This document shows positions 12,236 through 24,689 of a stretch of DNA of 64,000 nt, piece after piece (position 1 is the first letter of the stretch; each line of letters begins with the position of its first letter). A model generated the notes under the pieces. The model did not search any database. It was not told the DNA's origin and saw only the letters and a list, made by a program, of their open reading frames with translations. The stretch is taken from contig NC_133391.1 of the NCBI RefSeq assembly GCF_047511655.1, positions 106,305,384-106,369,383 on the forward strand, given 5' to 3'. The stretch is from Castor canadensis (lineage: Eukaryota; Chordata; Mammalia; Rodentia; Castoridae). The translations under genes and the position numbers were made by a program.

Positions 12236-13220
12236 AATTAATTATGTTTAAGAGAGAGAAAATGAGTTCTAAGGAGGTGAATTTGTGTATTACTGCCACA
12301 TGTCAGATATGAATATGAACATAAGTACAGGGATTTTGTGCAAAATTAATTCTACATTTGGAACTCCTTTAGGAAAGTGATTGAATAAGGATTCACATAA
12401 GTACTTGATTGGAAAGATTTTTTTCTATGATATTTATGTATTCCTCTCAGATATCTTGTTTATGTAGAAGCATTTAGAGATGAAAGGCAGAAAACCCAGC
12501 TGCTGCTGGCTCCTATGTGGGCAGGTAATACTGCAGGGAAATCTGAGAAACCTGCAGCAGTTTTCACGGCTTGGATTCCACAGGTGAAAGTGTGCCACTG
12601 GAATTAAGAAGCACATGTAAACCACAAAGATCACATAGTGGCCTTTAAGCCAAGCTAATGTCCAGCTATCAGAGTGGTTAGAGCAGCATCTTCATCAGAG
12701 GAGCCTTCTTCCTTCAAATGTGGTATCTCCCTCCTTGTTTTCATATGGGCTTCAAAAGCCCTGATTTTTCCTATTATACATAAGAGCCTTCACCCTGAAT
12801 TGCGGGAGAGGAGTAGATGAAATTAGGAATGTGCTCATAAATTACAGGCCAGGCTTGTCTTGTCTTTTCCCCATTTTCTGGAGGCTTATTGTGTTTGAGC
12901 ATCTGTGAAAGCTGGTACCTGTTTGTTATTACTAGCAATGTTATATAGCTCAGATTACTTTACTGGAAGGGTCTAATATTGGAAGGGGCTTTGGTAGAAG
13001 CTGAATAACAGCAAGTTTGAATTATTCCTTCCGTATACTCACTATACTTTCCTCAGTGATATATAAATTGAAAGAGTATGTAGAGTGGTGGAGCATTTAT
13101 ACATAATGTAGCCCCTTCAACCTAATATAGATGCAGCTCCATGCTGCTTTGTGTTCCACACAGCTTGGTATATCCACAAGCATCCTTGGGATTAAATATA
13201 TGTATAGACATGTGTATGTG

Positions 13221-13259
<39 letters not shown>

Positions 13260-13829
13260 CATATAAACAAAGAAGGGCAATATGTTATTCAGCTATGTTT
13301 GCTGCTCCCTGTGTTTTTTCACCCTAGGAAAGGAAAAAGATGTATCCTCTTACCTAGATTTCTTTCTCCCTCTCCCACCTCCCCTCTCCAGGGAATCAAG
13401 ACCAGGCCTAGGTAGTAACTTAAAGTAAGACTTTGGAATTTCAAACCCTTTCATTTCTATTTTTGCACCTCAAGCTATGTAACTTTCCTGGTCCTGCACT
13501 TCAAACTCATACAGTGAATTTTTTCCAACTCTTTCCTCCTTCCTTTCCTTTCCTCCGTTTCTTTCCTCTCTCCCATCAAAATGTAGCATTCTTGGCACTA
13601 TTTCTTCATTGTCAAGTTTTTTCAGAAAAAAATCATGTATAATAATGCACATATACAATTCTAATACATGTACTTATGTTATACCTCCTTATGTAACATA
13701 TTTATATTTAAATAGGATTACCTAGAGATTGAATGATCTAACCTAAAGGAATTTAAATGCCTCATATTTGTAAAGCACTTGGTAGATTACTTCAAAGGAA
13801 TGTTCACAAACAAGATTTCCCATGAAACT
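12236..13829. other. Unique intergenic DNA with one TG microsatellite
   Basis: 12470-12930 is less AT-rich than its surroundings and repeat-free (see findings). A TG run lies at 13224-13257. No gene was recognised. Confidence 0.5.
13224..13257. repeat. (TG)n microsatellite
   Basis: Uninterrupted TG dinucleotides, about 17 units. Confidence 0.95.
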
Positions 13830-13990
13830 TTGACTCATCCTGATACAGAGAGGGTCAGCATTTTAATTCACATGTACACTGCTGATAACTTGACACTCTG
13901 AGAGGTTTAGTAGCTGCCTCAGAGTTACACAGCAAATGTCAAAGACATCTGCCAAGTCCTATTATAGCATTCTCTCTGCCGTATCTGACA
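13830..13990 (-). mobile_element. MIR SINE fragment
   Basis: GAGAGGTTTAGTAGCTGCC followed by GAGTTACACAGCAAATGTCA resembles antisense MIR core text. It is old and degenerate. Confidence 0.5.
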
Positions 13991-14074
13991 CATCCAGAAA
14001 CAGATATCATCTATGTACGTATATGTACATTTAAGTGCCCAGAGGCTGCATCTGGTCATAGGACATGTGGCATT

Positions 14075-14372
14075 CAAGAAACAAAGCTGTACATCAGGAA
14101 GATCATAGTTTGACACCAGTCCAGGCAAAAAACTAGTGAAACTCCATCTCAACCAATAAAAGCTGGGTGTAATGACACACAACTGTCATCCCAACTAGGC
14201 AGAAAACATAAATAGGAGGATTGCAAATCAGGTCAGCTGGCATAAAGTGAGACCCTATCTCAAAACAACCAAAGCAAAAAGGGCTGAGGGCACGACTCAA
14301 GTAGTAGAGCTCCCGCCCTAGCAAGCATGAAGCCCTAGGATCAACCTCCAGTACCACCAAAAGAAAAGAGCA
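14075..14372 (+). mobile_element. Composite B1-dimer/ID-like SINE
   Basis: Sense orientation: B1-type text (GAAACTCCATCTCAACC, then AGCTGGGTGTAATGACACAC) precedes a tRNA-Ala/ID-like segment (AGTAGTAGAGCTCCCGCCCT, AGCAAGCATGAAGCCCTAGG). This head-to-tail order is the lineage-typical composite seen elsewhere in the window. Confidence 0.8.
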
Positions 14373-14379
14373 CCCCTAC

Positions 14380-15482
14380 CTCCAATCCTTCAAGTTTCCC
14401 TACAAGTATATAAATGGAATCATACAGTGTATTGTCTTTTGAGTTTGGCTTCATAAAAGTAGATAGTACCTTATATTTTCATGCATAATATATTGTGCAT
14501 CACTAGGTTCTTTGTGTCTTGCTTGCTGAATATTACTCTATTGTATGAGTGTACAATTTGTTTATTAATTGAGCAGTTGAGTGATTGTTCTACTGTTTAG
14601 ATATTATTAATATAGCCAACTGTAAACATTTACAGACAGCTTTTTATGTAAATATAAATTTTAATGTTGCTCTGGTAAATACTTCAGGGTAGGATTTCTG
14701 GATTATAAGGTAAGTTTAACTTTATAAACTGTCAAACTCTTTTCAGCTGTCCTAGCATTCATACTCGCTACATTTGAGGGTTATAGTTGTTCTGCCTCTT
14801 TGCCAGAACTTGGCATTACAGTTGTTTGTCTTACTTTTTCTCTTATCAATTTTAAAGCTTCTGATAGGTATGCAAAGGTATCTAATTGTGGTTTTCATTT
14901 GCATTTCCTTAATGATTAATGCTGCTGAATGTATTTCTATTTGGCTGTTTGCCTTAATATATCTTCTCTGGTTTATTATCTGTCCAAATTTTAGTATACA
15001 TTTTTATACAATTATTTAGTTTCTTCTTAAGTTTTGTGAGTACTTTAAATATTTTGAATACATGTCCCTTATAACATGCATGTTTTGAAAATACTTTTAC
15101 AAGTTCTTGGCTTATCTTCTGTCCTCAATAGTTCTTTTTAAATAACAGAAGATTTTAAGTTTAGATGAGCTTGGATTTATCCATTTTTTATACACTATGC
15201 ATTTTTTATGTCACAGCTAAGGAGTCTTTGCTGAACCTTTGTGTTCTAGAAGTTTTATGGGTTTAGTTTTACATCTTGGTGCATAATCTATTTTGAGTTA
15301 ATGTTATGCCTGGGTAAAAGTTCCTTTTGTTGGAAAAACTGACCTTTATTCATTGATTTACCATTTTAACTTTTTTGAAAACGTTTGACCATGTACATGT
15401 GGTTCTGGATGATCTATTCTGTTCCACTGATCTATGTAATAACTTTTAATAGCTCTTTATGGCCTTGCAAAAAATTCCCTCT
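14380..15482 (-). mobile_element. Ancient L1 ORF2/3' fragment
   Basis: Antisense old L1 text throughout: ATAAATGGAATCATACAGTG, GAATATTACTCTATTGTATG, TTTTGAGTTAATGTTATGCC and TGATCTATTCTGTTCCACTG. Most frames are lost. Confidence 0.75.
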
Positions 15483-15485
15483 TTT

Positions 15486-15566
15486 TTTTGTCAGTGTTTG
15501 GGCTTGAACTCAGGGTCACATTTGCTAGGCAGGTGCCTAATCACTTGAACCATGCCTCCAGCCCTT
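15486..15566 (-). mobile_element. ID-like SINE monomer
   Basis: Antisense tRNA-Ala-like head: GGGCTTGAACTCAGGGTCAC, GCTAGGCAGGTGCC and GAACCATGCCTCCAGCCC. Confidence 0.8.
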
Positions 15567-15777
15567 ATTTTCTATTTTACATCAAAGTTACTTAATATAT
15601 CTGCCTTGGCCCTTTTACTGAATTGTGGAATAAGGGTAGACTCTACTCCTAACATTTCTTTTTATCTTCAGATTGCTAAGCCCAAAGTCAGGAATAGAGA
15701 AGATGATCAGGATATGTAAAATGCATGGCTTCAAATCACATTCTTGTTTATGTAGTTGAAACCACAGGTATGTATAT

Positions 15778-15834
15778 ATGTGTGTGTGTGTCTGTCTGTG
15801 TGTGTGTGTGTGTGTGTGTACTCTTATAGATGTG

Positions 15835-15870
<36 letters not shown>
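15778..15870. repeat. (TG)n followed by (AT)n microsatellite
   Basis: TG-rich tract at 15778-15819 with two TC steps, then a pure AT run at about 15838-15870. It abuts an ID-like SINE, which is a usual place for such expansions. Confidence 0.93.
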
Positions 15871-15874
<4 letters not shown>

Positions 15875-15883
15875 ATCTTTTTC

Positions 15884-15960
15884 AGTACTGGGGTTTGAAC
15901 TCAGAGTCTTGCACTTTGCTAGGAAGGTGCTCTACCACTTGAGTCATGACTTCCAGCCCC
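15884..15960 (-). mobile_element. ID-like SINE monomer
   Basis: Antisense tRNA-Ala-like head: AGTACTGGGGTTTGAACTC, GGTGCTCTACCACTTGAG and TGACTTCCAGCCCC. Confidence 0.85.
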
Positions 15961-17363
15961 ATAATTTGTCTTCCTGAGGGCAAACTTAAGTTGGTAGGTT
16001 GAACAGAAGGAACAAAATCATTTTCTTCCCTTTTATTCCTAGAAGGATACATATAATTTCGCACAAAATAAAGATAGCTCAACTTATCAGAAGTTATACA
16101 AAAATGTTTTATCCATTATTATAAGAGCAAATTTCAAAGGCACAGATTCATATTATAACATCTCTTTTGCTATAGGGAATAAATAGAGCTTGCTAAAAGA
16201 CACTCATTGGAATTATTTAGGCATATAGAATGTTTTCAAGTGAATGTGAACCTCCTCTGGAAATAGAGAAAAATGGGATAAAAACGTTAGAAGTGTATGG
16301 AGTGTTAATAACATTATTTATTATATAGAAGTGGTAAAAATTGGGGGTGTTTTAGCTTTCACGTTCTGAAACAATTCCAATATTCAACAAGTGATGTCTT
16401 TGCTTCTAGTACTATCTGAATAGTAGGACTCAGTTGCTAGTATTGTTGTCTGCTGAACGCTATCTTAATCATGGAGAGCAGGTTAAAGAGCAAGTGACCT
16501 TTTCAGGAATGAGGAGAGCACTAATTATGTCAAATAAGTCATGTCTTTTTCATCTCCTAGAACAGATGTTGGGCTGTGTTGGCATTTGCAAAAATGCACA
16601 AATAGTTTCAGCTATGACTGTTAATTTATAGAAGAATTCTTATTACCCAATGTTTCAATATGATAAATCTTATTGATGCTCTTGCTCTCATAGACTTCTG
16701 TCAACATTTGCTGAGATCTATGCAGGAAGATTTTGTTCTGGGGAAAGGTCACCTCATGGTGAATGATAATGTACTGACATTGTAAAGATGATTTATCATG
16801 TCCAGACATCACCAAACCAACTATGATTTTCATGCAGGTAGCTAAGTATGTTTGAAATCAATGATAATCAAAGAGGAAAAAGATTTTCAGAAATCTTTGG
16901 ATGTCATATTATATGAGCATGGCTAAAGGTATGTCATCTCTCCGGTTTTCTTTCAAATCCAGTTTACCATATCCTTTGTCATTTTGAAGTATTTTTGTCT
17001 CCTTTCTCTTCATCCCCTAGTCATGAGAATGAAAAGCCATTTATAACATCGTATTTGACACAGTGTTCTTAAATCCGAGAATAACACTAAAGTGGGCTTC
17101 ATAAGATCACCATTAAAAAACAATAATAAAGATTAAAATAACACCTGAATTACAAAATATGTGCGTAGCTCTCTTTGTAAATCTTTTTACCATAGAATGT
17201 TTTAAAAACAAAGCACAAAAAAGATACTCCATGTTTCACAATTACACAACTTTTGAAGACCTTTGATCTATTTCACAGTCCTTATTATTTTAGTTTCTTT
17301 TGATGTTAGAGTATTTTAAATAAAAGTCCATACATCATATTATTTCTTCAATATGTTTCTTTA
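15961..17363. other. Unique intergenic DNA
   Basis: I see no repeat family or gene here. Short open frames (16434-16631 and 16621-16833) have no family signature. Confidence 0.5.
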
Positions 17364-20300
17364 GTGGAGAATAATTTTTTTAATTTTTCTTTTTTTATTA
17401 TTCATATGTGCATACAAGGCTTGGGTCATTTCTCCCCCCTGCTGCCACTCCCTCTGTTACCACCCACTCCGCCCCCTCCCGCTCCCCCCTACCCCCTTGA
17501 TACCGAGCAGAAACTATTTTGCCCTTATCTCTAATTTTGTTGAAGAGAAAGTATAAGCAATAATAGGAAGGAACAAGGGTTTTTGCTGGTTGAGATAAGG
17601 ATAGCTATACAGGGAGTTGACTCACATTAATTTCCTCTGTGTGTGTGTTACCTTCTGGGTTAATTCTTTTTGATCTCACCTTTTCTCTAGTTCCTGGTCC
17701 CCATATCCTATTGACCTCAGTTGCTTTTAAGGTATATGCTTTAGTTTCTCTGTGTTGAGGGCAACAAATACTAGCTAATTTTTTAGGTGTCTTACCTATC
17801 CTCATATCTCCCTTGTGTGTTCTCGCTTTTATCATGTGCTCAAAGTCCAATCCCCTTTTTGTGTTTGCCCTTGATCTAATGTCCGCATATGAGGGAGAAC
17901 ATACGATTTTTGGTCTTTTGGGCCAGGCTAACCTCACTCAGAATGATGGTCTCCAATTCCATCCATTTACCAGCAAATGATAACATTTTGTTCTTCTTCA
18001 TGGCTGCATAATATTCCACTGTGTATAGATACCACATTTTCTTGATCCATTCGTCAGTAGTGGGGCATCTTGGCTGTTTCCATAACTTGGCTATTGTGAA
18101 TAGTGCTGCAATAAATATGGATGTGCAGGTGCCTCTGGAGTAACCTGTGTCTCAGTCTTTTTGGTATATCCCCAAGAGTGGTATTGCTGGATCAAATGGT
18201 AGATCAAAGTTCAGCTTTTTAAGTAGCCTCCAAATTTTCTTCCAGAGTGGTTGTACTAGTCTACATTCCCAACAACAGTGTAAGAGGGTTCCTTTTTCCC
18301 CGCATCCTCGCCAACACCTGTTGTTGGTGGTGTTGCTGATGATGGCTATTCTAACAGGGGTGAGGTGAAATCTTAGCGTGGTTTTACTTTGCATTTCCTT
18401 TATTGCTAGAGATGGTGAGCATTTTTTCATGTGTTTTTTGGCCATTTGAATTTCTTGTTTTGAGAAAGTTCTGTTTAGTTCACTTGCCCATTTCTTTATT
18501 GGTTCATTAGTTTTGGGAGAATTTAGAATTTAAATTCCCTATATATTCTGGTTATCAGTCCTTTGTCTGATGTGTAGCTGGCAAATATTTTCTCCCACTC
18601 TGTGGGTGTTCTCTTCAGTTTAGAGACCACTTCTTTTGATGAACAGAAGCTTTTTAGTTTTATGAAGTCCCATTTATCTATGTTATCTCTTAGTTGCTGT
18701 GCTGCTGGTGTTCCATTGAGAAAGTTCTTACCTATACCTACTAAATCCACAGTATTTCCTACTCTTTCCTGTATCAACTTAAGAGTTTGTGGTCTGATAT
18801 TAAAATCCTTGATCCATTTTGAGTTAATCTTGGTATAGGGTGATATACATGGATCTCGTTTCAGTTTTTTGCAGACTGCTAACCAGTTTTCCCAGCAGTT
18901 TTTGTTGAAGAGGCTGCTTTTTCTCCATCGTATATTTTTATCACCTTTGTCAAAAACAAGTTGGTTATAGTTGTGTGGCTTCATATCTGGGTCCTCTATT
19001 CTGTTCCACTGGTCTTCATGTCTGTTTTTGTGCCAGTACCATGCTGTTTTTATTGTTACTGCTTTGTAATATAGTTTGAAGTCAGGTATCGTGATACCTC
19101 CAGCATTGTTCTTTTGACTGAGTATTGCCTTGGCTATTCGTGGTCTCTTGTGTTTCCATATAAATTTAACAGTAGATTTTTCAATCTCTTTAATGAATGT
19201 CATTGGAATTTTGATGGGAATTGCATTAAACATGTAGATTACTTTTGGAAGTATGGACATTTTTACTATGTTGATTCTATCAATCCATGAGCATGGGAGT
19301 TCTCTCCACTTTCTATAGTCTTCCTCAATCTCTTTCTTCAGAAGTTTGTAATTTTTCTTGTAGAGGTCTTTCACATCTTTTGTTAGGTTTACAGCTAGGT
19401 ATTTGATTTTTTTTGAGGCTATTGTAAATGGAATTGTTTTCATATATTCTTTTTCAGTTTGTTCATTGTTAGTGTATAGGAATGCTAATGATTTTTCTAT
19501 GTTGATTTTATATCCTGCTACCTTGCTATAGCTATTGATGATGTCTAGAAGCTTCTGAGTAGAGTTTTTTGGGTCTTTAAGGTATAGGATCATGTCATCT
19601 GCAAATAGGGATATTTTGACAGTTTCTTTACCTATTTGTATTCCTTTTATTCCTTCTTCTTGCCTAATTGCTCTGGCTAGGAATTCCAGTACTATATTGA
19701 ATAGGAGTGGAGATAGTGGGCTTCCTTGTCTGGGTCCTGATTTTAGAGGGAATGGTTTCAGTTTTTCTCCATTAAGTATAATGCTGGCTATAGGTTTGTC
19801 ATATATAGCTTTTATAATGTTGAGGTACTTTCCTTCTATTCCTAGTTTTCTTAGAGCTTTTATCATGAAATGGTGTTGGATCTTATCAAAGGCTTTTTCT
19901 GCATCTATTGAGATGGTCAAGTGGTTTTTGTCTTTGCTTCTGTTAATGTGGTTTATTACGTTTATTGATTTTCGTATGTTGAACCAGCCCTGCATCCCTG
20001 GGATGAAGCCTACTTGGTCGTGGTGAATAATCTTTTTGATGTGTTGTTGAATTCAGTTTGCCATTATATCATTGAGGATTTTTGCATCAATGTTCATTAA
20101 GGAGATTGGCCTATAGTTCTCCTTTTTGGGGGTGTCTTTGCCTGGTTTTGGGATAAGTGTAATACTGGCTTCATAAAATGTGTTTGGCTGTTTTCCTTCC
20201 CTTTCTATTTCATGGAACAGTTTAAGGAGGGTTGGTATCAGTTCTTGTTTAAAGGTCTGATAGAATTCAGCAGAGAATCCATCAGATCCTGGACTTTTCT

Positions 20301-21119
20301 TTTTGGGGAGACTCTTGATTGCTGCTTCAATTTCATTTTGTGTTATAGATCTATTCAAGTGATTAATTTCCTCTTGGTTCAGTTTTGGATGATCATATGT
20401 ATCTAGAAATCTGTCCATTTCTTTAAGATGTTCAAATTTATTTGAATATAGGTTCTCAAAGTAGTCTCTGATGATTTCCTGGACTTCCATGGTGTTTGTT
20501 GTTATCTCCCCTTTTGCATTCCTAATTCTACTAATATTTTTTTTTCTCTCCTCATTTTAGTCAGGTTTGCCAGGGGTCTGTTGATCTTGTTTATTTTTTC
20601 AAAGAACCAACTTTTTGTTTCATTAATTCTTTGTATGGTTTTTTTGGTTTCTATTTCGTTGATTTCAGCTCTTATTTTTATTATTTCTCTCCTTCTATTT
20701 GTTTTGGGATTTGCTTGTTCTTGTTTTTCTAGGAGTTTGAGATGTATCATTAGGTCATTGATTTGGGATCTTCCAGTCTTTTTAACATATGCACTCATGG
20801 CTATAAACTTTCCTCTCAGGACTGCCTTTGCTGTGTCCCATAGGTTCCAGTAGGTTGTGTTTTCATTTTCATTGACTTCCAGGAACCTTTTAATTTCCTC
20901 TTTTATTTCATCAATGATCCATTGTTCATTAAGTAATGAGTTATTCAGTTTCCATCTTTTTGCATGTTTTTTGTCTTTACTTTTGTTGTTGAGTTCTAGT
21001 TTTATTGCATTGTGATCAGATAGTATGCATAGTGTAATTTCTATTTTCTTATATTTGCTGAGGCTTGCTTTGTGCCCTAGGATATGATCTATTTTGGAGA
21101 AGGTGTGGAGAATAATTTT
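17364..21119 (-). mobile_element. 5'-truncated young L1 with perfect 15-bp target-site duplication
   Basis: The 15-mer GTGGAGAATAATTTT occurs at 17364-17378 and again at 21105-21119, exactly flanking the element (17379-21104). On the L1 sense strand the insertion site is GATT|AAAATTATT, matching the TT/AAAA endonuclease preference. The element has a poly(A), a G-rich 3'UTR and most of ORF2. It is cut in the endonuclease domain at [11 protein letters not shown]. Confidence 0.93.
18152..21104 (-). pseudogene. L1 ORF2, 5'-truncated and frameshifted
   Basis: From the truncation point the frame is open from 21104 to 20502 (end of the endonuclease and linker), shifts, then continues at 20490-20053 ([20 protein letters not shown], the start of the reverse transcriptase). 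The block 19995-18523 is a single 490-codon open stretch holding the reverse transcriptase core, including [23 protein letters not shown] and the catalytic FADDM. The C-terminal Cys-rich region follows at 18445-18152 ([18 protein letters not shown]). It was dead on arrival: no promoter, ORF1 or endonuclease N-terminus. Confidence 0.88.
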
Positions 21120-21319
21120 AATCAGTATGATCACAGTACCATTTCATCCCCAACAAATTAGCAATAATTATATCAACTAATATTGAGCCCATATTTAAAT
21201 ATTCTAGTTCTCTCAGAAATATCTCTTTATAGTTGAATCAAATTAATATAAGCAAGATTCACATCATGGTTGATAGTCTTTTCATCCATAATATCTATTC
21301 TGTTCCTTCTCTCCATCTT
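21120..21319. other. Short unique spacer between L1 elements
   Basis: AT-rich with no recognised feature. Confidence 0.45.
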
Positions 21320-21955
21320 TATTTTTTACCCAACTTTTTTTTTAACTTTTGTGCTGGGTGGGGGTACATTGTGGCATTTACAAAAGTTCTTACAAAATAT
21401 CAAATATATCATACTTGAATTCTCCCCCTCTACCATTCTGCTTTATGCCCTCCTTCCCCCTTTGCCAGAATAGATTAAATGGGTATCATTTTTCCATTTA
21501 CATACATGTGTACACAGTTTTTGTACTATATTCAACCTCCCACACCCTTTCCCCCCTCTTTTCCACTCCCACTGATATCCTCCTCCCCTGCCCCCTTCAG
21601 GACCTGTTCTGCCCTCCTGTTCTCCAATTTTGTAAATGGAAAAAATTGACATTTTGTTTGTTAAGACAATTACACAGGAAGTTTTCTTGTGATATTTCCA
21701 TGTATATATGTATTATAACCCGAATTAGTTCATCTCTATTTTTCTCCTCTCTACCTTATCTCCCTTCTTATGGTGGCTTCAATAGGTTTAAAATATCTAT
21801 ATTAATTCTTGCATAGAGAGTACATCAACCATATTCACCTTCTTATCTTCCTTCTTTTACTGTCCCCCTCTCGTATGTGACTTGTTTTTCATAATATTGC
21901 TGTATTTGTTTTAGGTCTATATTACACATGAGAGAAAACAATACCACTCCCCCAA
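21320..21955 (-). mobile_element. Older L1 3'UTR fragment
   Basis: GTGGGGGTACATTGTGGCAT, AATTCTCCCCCTCTACCATT and the following pyrimidine-rich text are the antisense counterpart of the 3' end at 59690-59790. It represents a different, older 3'UTR subfamily from the element beside it. Confidence 0.7.
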
Positions 21956-21959
21956 GCCC

Positions 21960-22390
21960 TACTCCAGGCTATTTGTCCTGTAGAATTTCTCATATCTGGC
22001 CAACTGATACTTGTGTGGGTTCATCTAACATATTTAGCTAGTCTTTTTCTGCATATAGTGATTAGATCTATAAGTCTTACTAGATTTGGGGATTCAGGTT
22101 TCTTTTCAGTCAATTTTATTTGACAAAGACAGGTAAGTGATTCTATGTACTTCTTAAGTGCATCATATCAGGAGACACACAATGTCTGATTTTCTTATTT
22201 TTAGTGATATTAAGGTTAGTGATGAGATTCAGTTTAATCTACCCACTATAAAGTTGTCATCAAGTTTTACCTAGTTTTAGCAACCACTGAATATTGCTAT
22301 CTAGATTGCTTACTGTATTTAAAGTCTTGAAGATGGGCATTTTTTAATCCTGTTATCCCTCTCTATGTATTAGTTAGATTTTTCTATACA
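21960..22390 (+). mobile_element. Ancient LINE-derived repeat, family not resolved (L1M-like 3' region)
   Basis: It shares its word order with 60290-60740: AAGTGCATCATATCAGGAG, ACACAATGTCTGATTTTC, TTAGTGATATTAAGG. This is a widespread old mammalian repeat that I associate with L1M-type 3' regions. Confidence 0.45.
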
Positions 22391-22730
22391 TATATCTTAA
22401 TATGATCAATATATTACACTAATTTCCCAAATACTTTTATAATATTTATACTTGTAAGAAAAAGGCTGTTATTGAAAATAATGGTAATAATTTTAGGGGA
22501 GGAAGCAAGAAATAGAGAAACAGATTTTCCATTGTTCTTTTTTGGAAAATAGAAACAACAACCATTTGATTCAATTCTCTGGAGCACATGACTATTCTGC
22601 CAAAGGGGAAAATCATTACGTAGAATGCCAAACATAAGTGTGAGACAGTAAAAACATGGGGATACAGTATAAAATACAATGTTAGACACAGAAAAATTCA
22701 TAAAATTTTGATTAAGTCATTAGTACAAAC
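22391..22730. other. Unique intergenic DNA
   Basis: Nothing recognised. Confidence 0.45.
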
Positions 22731-22850
22731 TCTCACTAGAATATAAATTATATGAAAACAGAAATATTTGCCAATTTTACTTACTGCTAGATTTGCAAAA
22801 CTGAGAAAGACATTTGGCATCTCTGGGTAAATATTTATTAAATCTATTTT
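22731..22850 (+). mobile_element. L2 LINE 3' end fragment
   Basis: CTAGAATATAAATTATATGA, AAACAGAAATATTTGCC and GTAAATATTTATTAAATCTA follow the order of the L2 3' terminus (the 'tagaatgtaagctccatgag ... aataaatattt' pattern). Confidence 0.5.
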
Positions 22851-23405
22851 GAATTAATGGGTGAGATAATTTTAAGAAGTGATTAGTTAATAGTGATTTC
22901 ATCATAAAAGAAGAGAATGACTGGGAAAATTCACTCTGGTCACTTGGAGTAATAACTCACCACTGTGAGTTAAGAAGTCACACTATGAATGTATGTCCTG
23001 CCATATCACTTGCTTACTTCCCATGCCAACATCTCTTGGTCAAAGAGTCAGTGGCATCATTTCTATTTCTCCATTAATGTCCTTCAGTTTAATTTCTTAA
23101 GTTAGAAACAATTTCGTGTTTGAGGTTCTCCATGCTTTCAAACACTTGTTGAGTGGATAAATGCAAAACTCATTATTAGTTTACTGAGGTTGCTGATAAA
23201 ATGTGTCCCTGATGTTTTAAGACTTATGTGACATACAGTGAATATCTGTCATTTTACTAATTATCCTATTATTAGAATGAGCATAAATATACCAAAAGTA
23301 CTAATTAATAAAAATAAATAATTAATGGAATTTAAAATTTAATTATTAAAAATAAGTGCTGAAATCAATATTTTATTAATTAATTAATAGAAATCTAAAG
23401 CATGA
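22851..23405. other. Unique intergenic DNA
   Basis: AT-rich; a run of TTAATTAATTAAT-like sequence near 23300-23390. No gene recognised. Confidence 0.45.
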
Positions 23406-23622
23406 TTTGTGTGTGTGTGGTACTGGGGATTGAACTTAGGTCCCTGTGGTTGCTATGTAAGCACTCTACGACTTGAGCTATGCCCCCAGACTTTTTGTTT
23501 CATATTAGTTTGCTTTTGAGATAAGGTCTTGTTAACTATGTCCAGGTTGTATTCAAACACATTCTTCTGCATCTGCTTCCTGAGGAGCTGGGATTATAGA
23601 AATGTAACACTATTCCCAGCTC
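23406..23622 (-). mobile_element. Composite ID-like/B1 SINE
   Basis: Antisense ID-like head (GGTACTGGGGATTGAACTTA, GCACTCTACGACTTGAGC), then antisense B1 (GAGGAGCTGGGATTATAG). Confidence 0.8.
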
Positions 23623-24005
23623 AAAAGTATGATCTTAAAAATAAAACTGTCATAAAGTCAGTTTTTAAATTTAAAAAAGGAAAAAAAATGTTTTTGATTT
23701 AGGAATGCTAATTTGCTGATTCTTTTTCACCTTCTTTGATAATGCTTTTTTCTTTCCTTATGTGGACACTTTTCTTTTTATTTCTTATCTGTAAGAGATT
23801 ATGTTCATTATTTCTCCTTTAGTGAGTTAGTTAATTTACAGTGTCAACAAAGAATTAGTTAAAATTTTCACACACACACGTATATTACCATTCTCACTTT
23901 TATCCTGTGCTTCTGATCTGCATTTTCAATTGCATAATTCTCAATATGTCAAATTTCAAGTTCCAAACAGAATTACAAAATAGTTTCACTACATCCCATA
24001 AAATT
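23623..24005. other. Unique intergenic DNA
   Basis: Nothing recognised. Confidence 0.45.
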
Positions 24006-24688
24006 CATTATTTCTGCCACTGATATCACTTTCTCAGTCTCCCAAGTTTCACTCCTTGTTATCACCCTTTCTCTTCTATCCATCTTACCATCCACTTATA
24101 ATTAACCACTAAATTCCATTGATTTGTCTTCCCCAATCTCTTGAATTCATCTCTTCTGTGCCATTTCCATAGTCTTTTCTCTCATTGCCTCTCTGCTGAA
24201 CTATCAGAATAACCTTTTGATTAGTCTTCAATCTTTTCTTTATTCCAATCAATTTTGTCAACTTCTGCCAGAGTAATTTTTCTAATGCAGAACCCTAAGT
24301 ATATAACCTTCCTGTTCACAAAACTAAGTAATTCCTTATTACTTATTTCTTGGAAGATTAAGTTCCAACTAATCTTTGCTTGGCATTTCTGACCTTTGTT
24401 GGAATCCTCTACAACATCTATGCTAAATACTCTCCAAAGTGAGTTATTTCCCACTTTCCAGATAAGTTTTAAGATTTCTTGCCTCCATTTCTTTGATTAT
24501 GTTCTATCCAGTTGGAATGATCCCTCCACGATTCTTTTCCCTTCCATGTCCATAAAAAAACCCTTCGTCCTTTAATATGTTGCACAAATGCCTTTCCAGG
24601 AAACTTTCTACCTATTTCTTATGCTGTGACCACTTTCCTTTTTGGTACTTCATCTACAATGTAAATTTACATTGTGACTATTTTTATA
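24006..24688 (+). mobile_element. L2 LINE fragment
   Basis: Old L2 word order is visible: TTTTTCTAATGCAGAACCCT, CTTGGAAGATTAAGTTCCAA, TTGGCATTTCTGACCTTTG and TGTTGCACAAATGCCTTTCC. Divergence is high. Confidence 0.6.
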
Positions 24689-24689
24689 T

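Noticed and set aside
15884..15960. tRNA-Ala-like gene suggested by box A/B-like words here and in other SINEs
   Set aside because: These are tRNA-derived ID-like SINE heads with decayed boxes and adjoining B1 or A-rich parts; no cloverleaf is intact.
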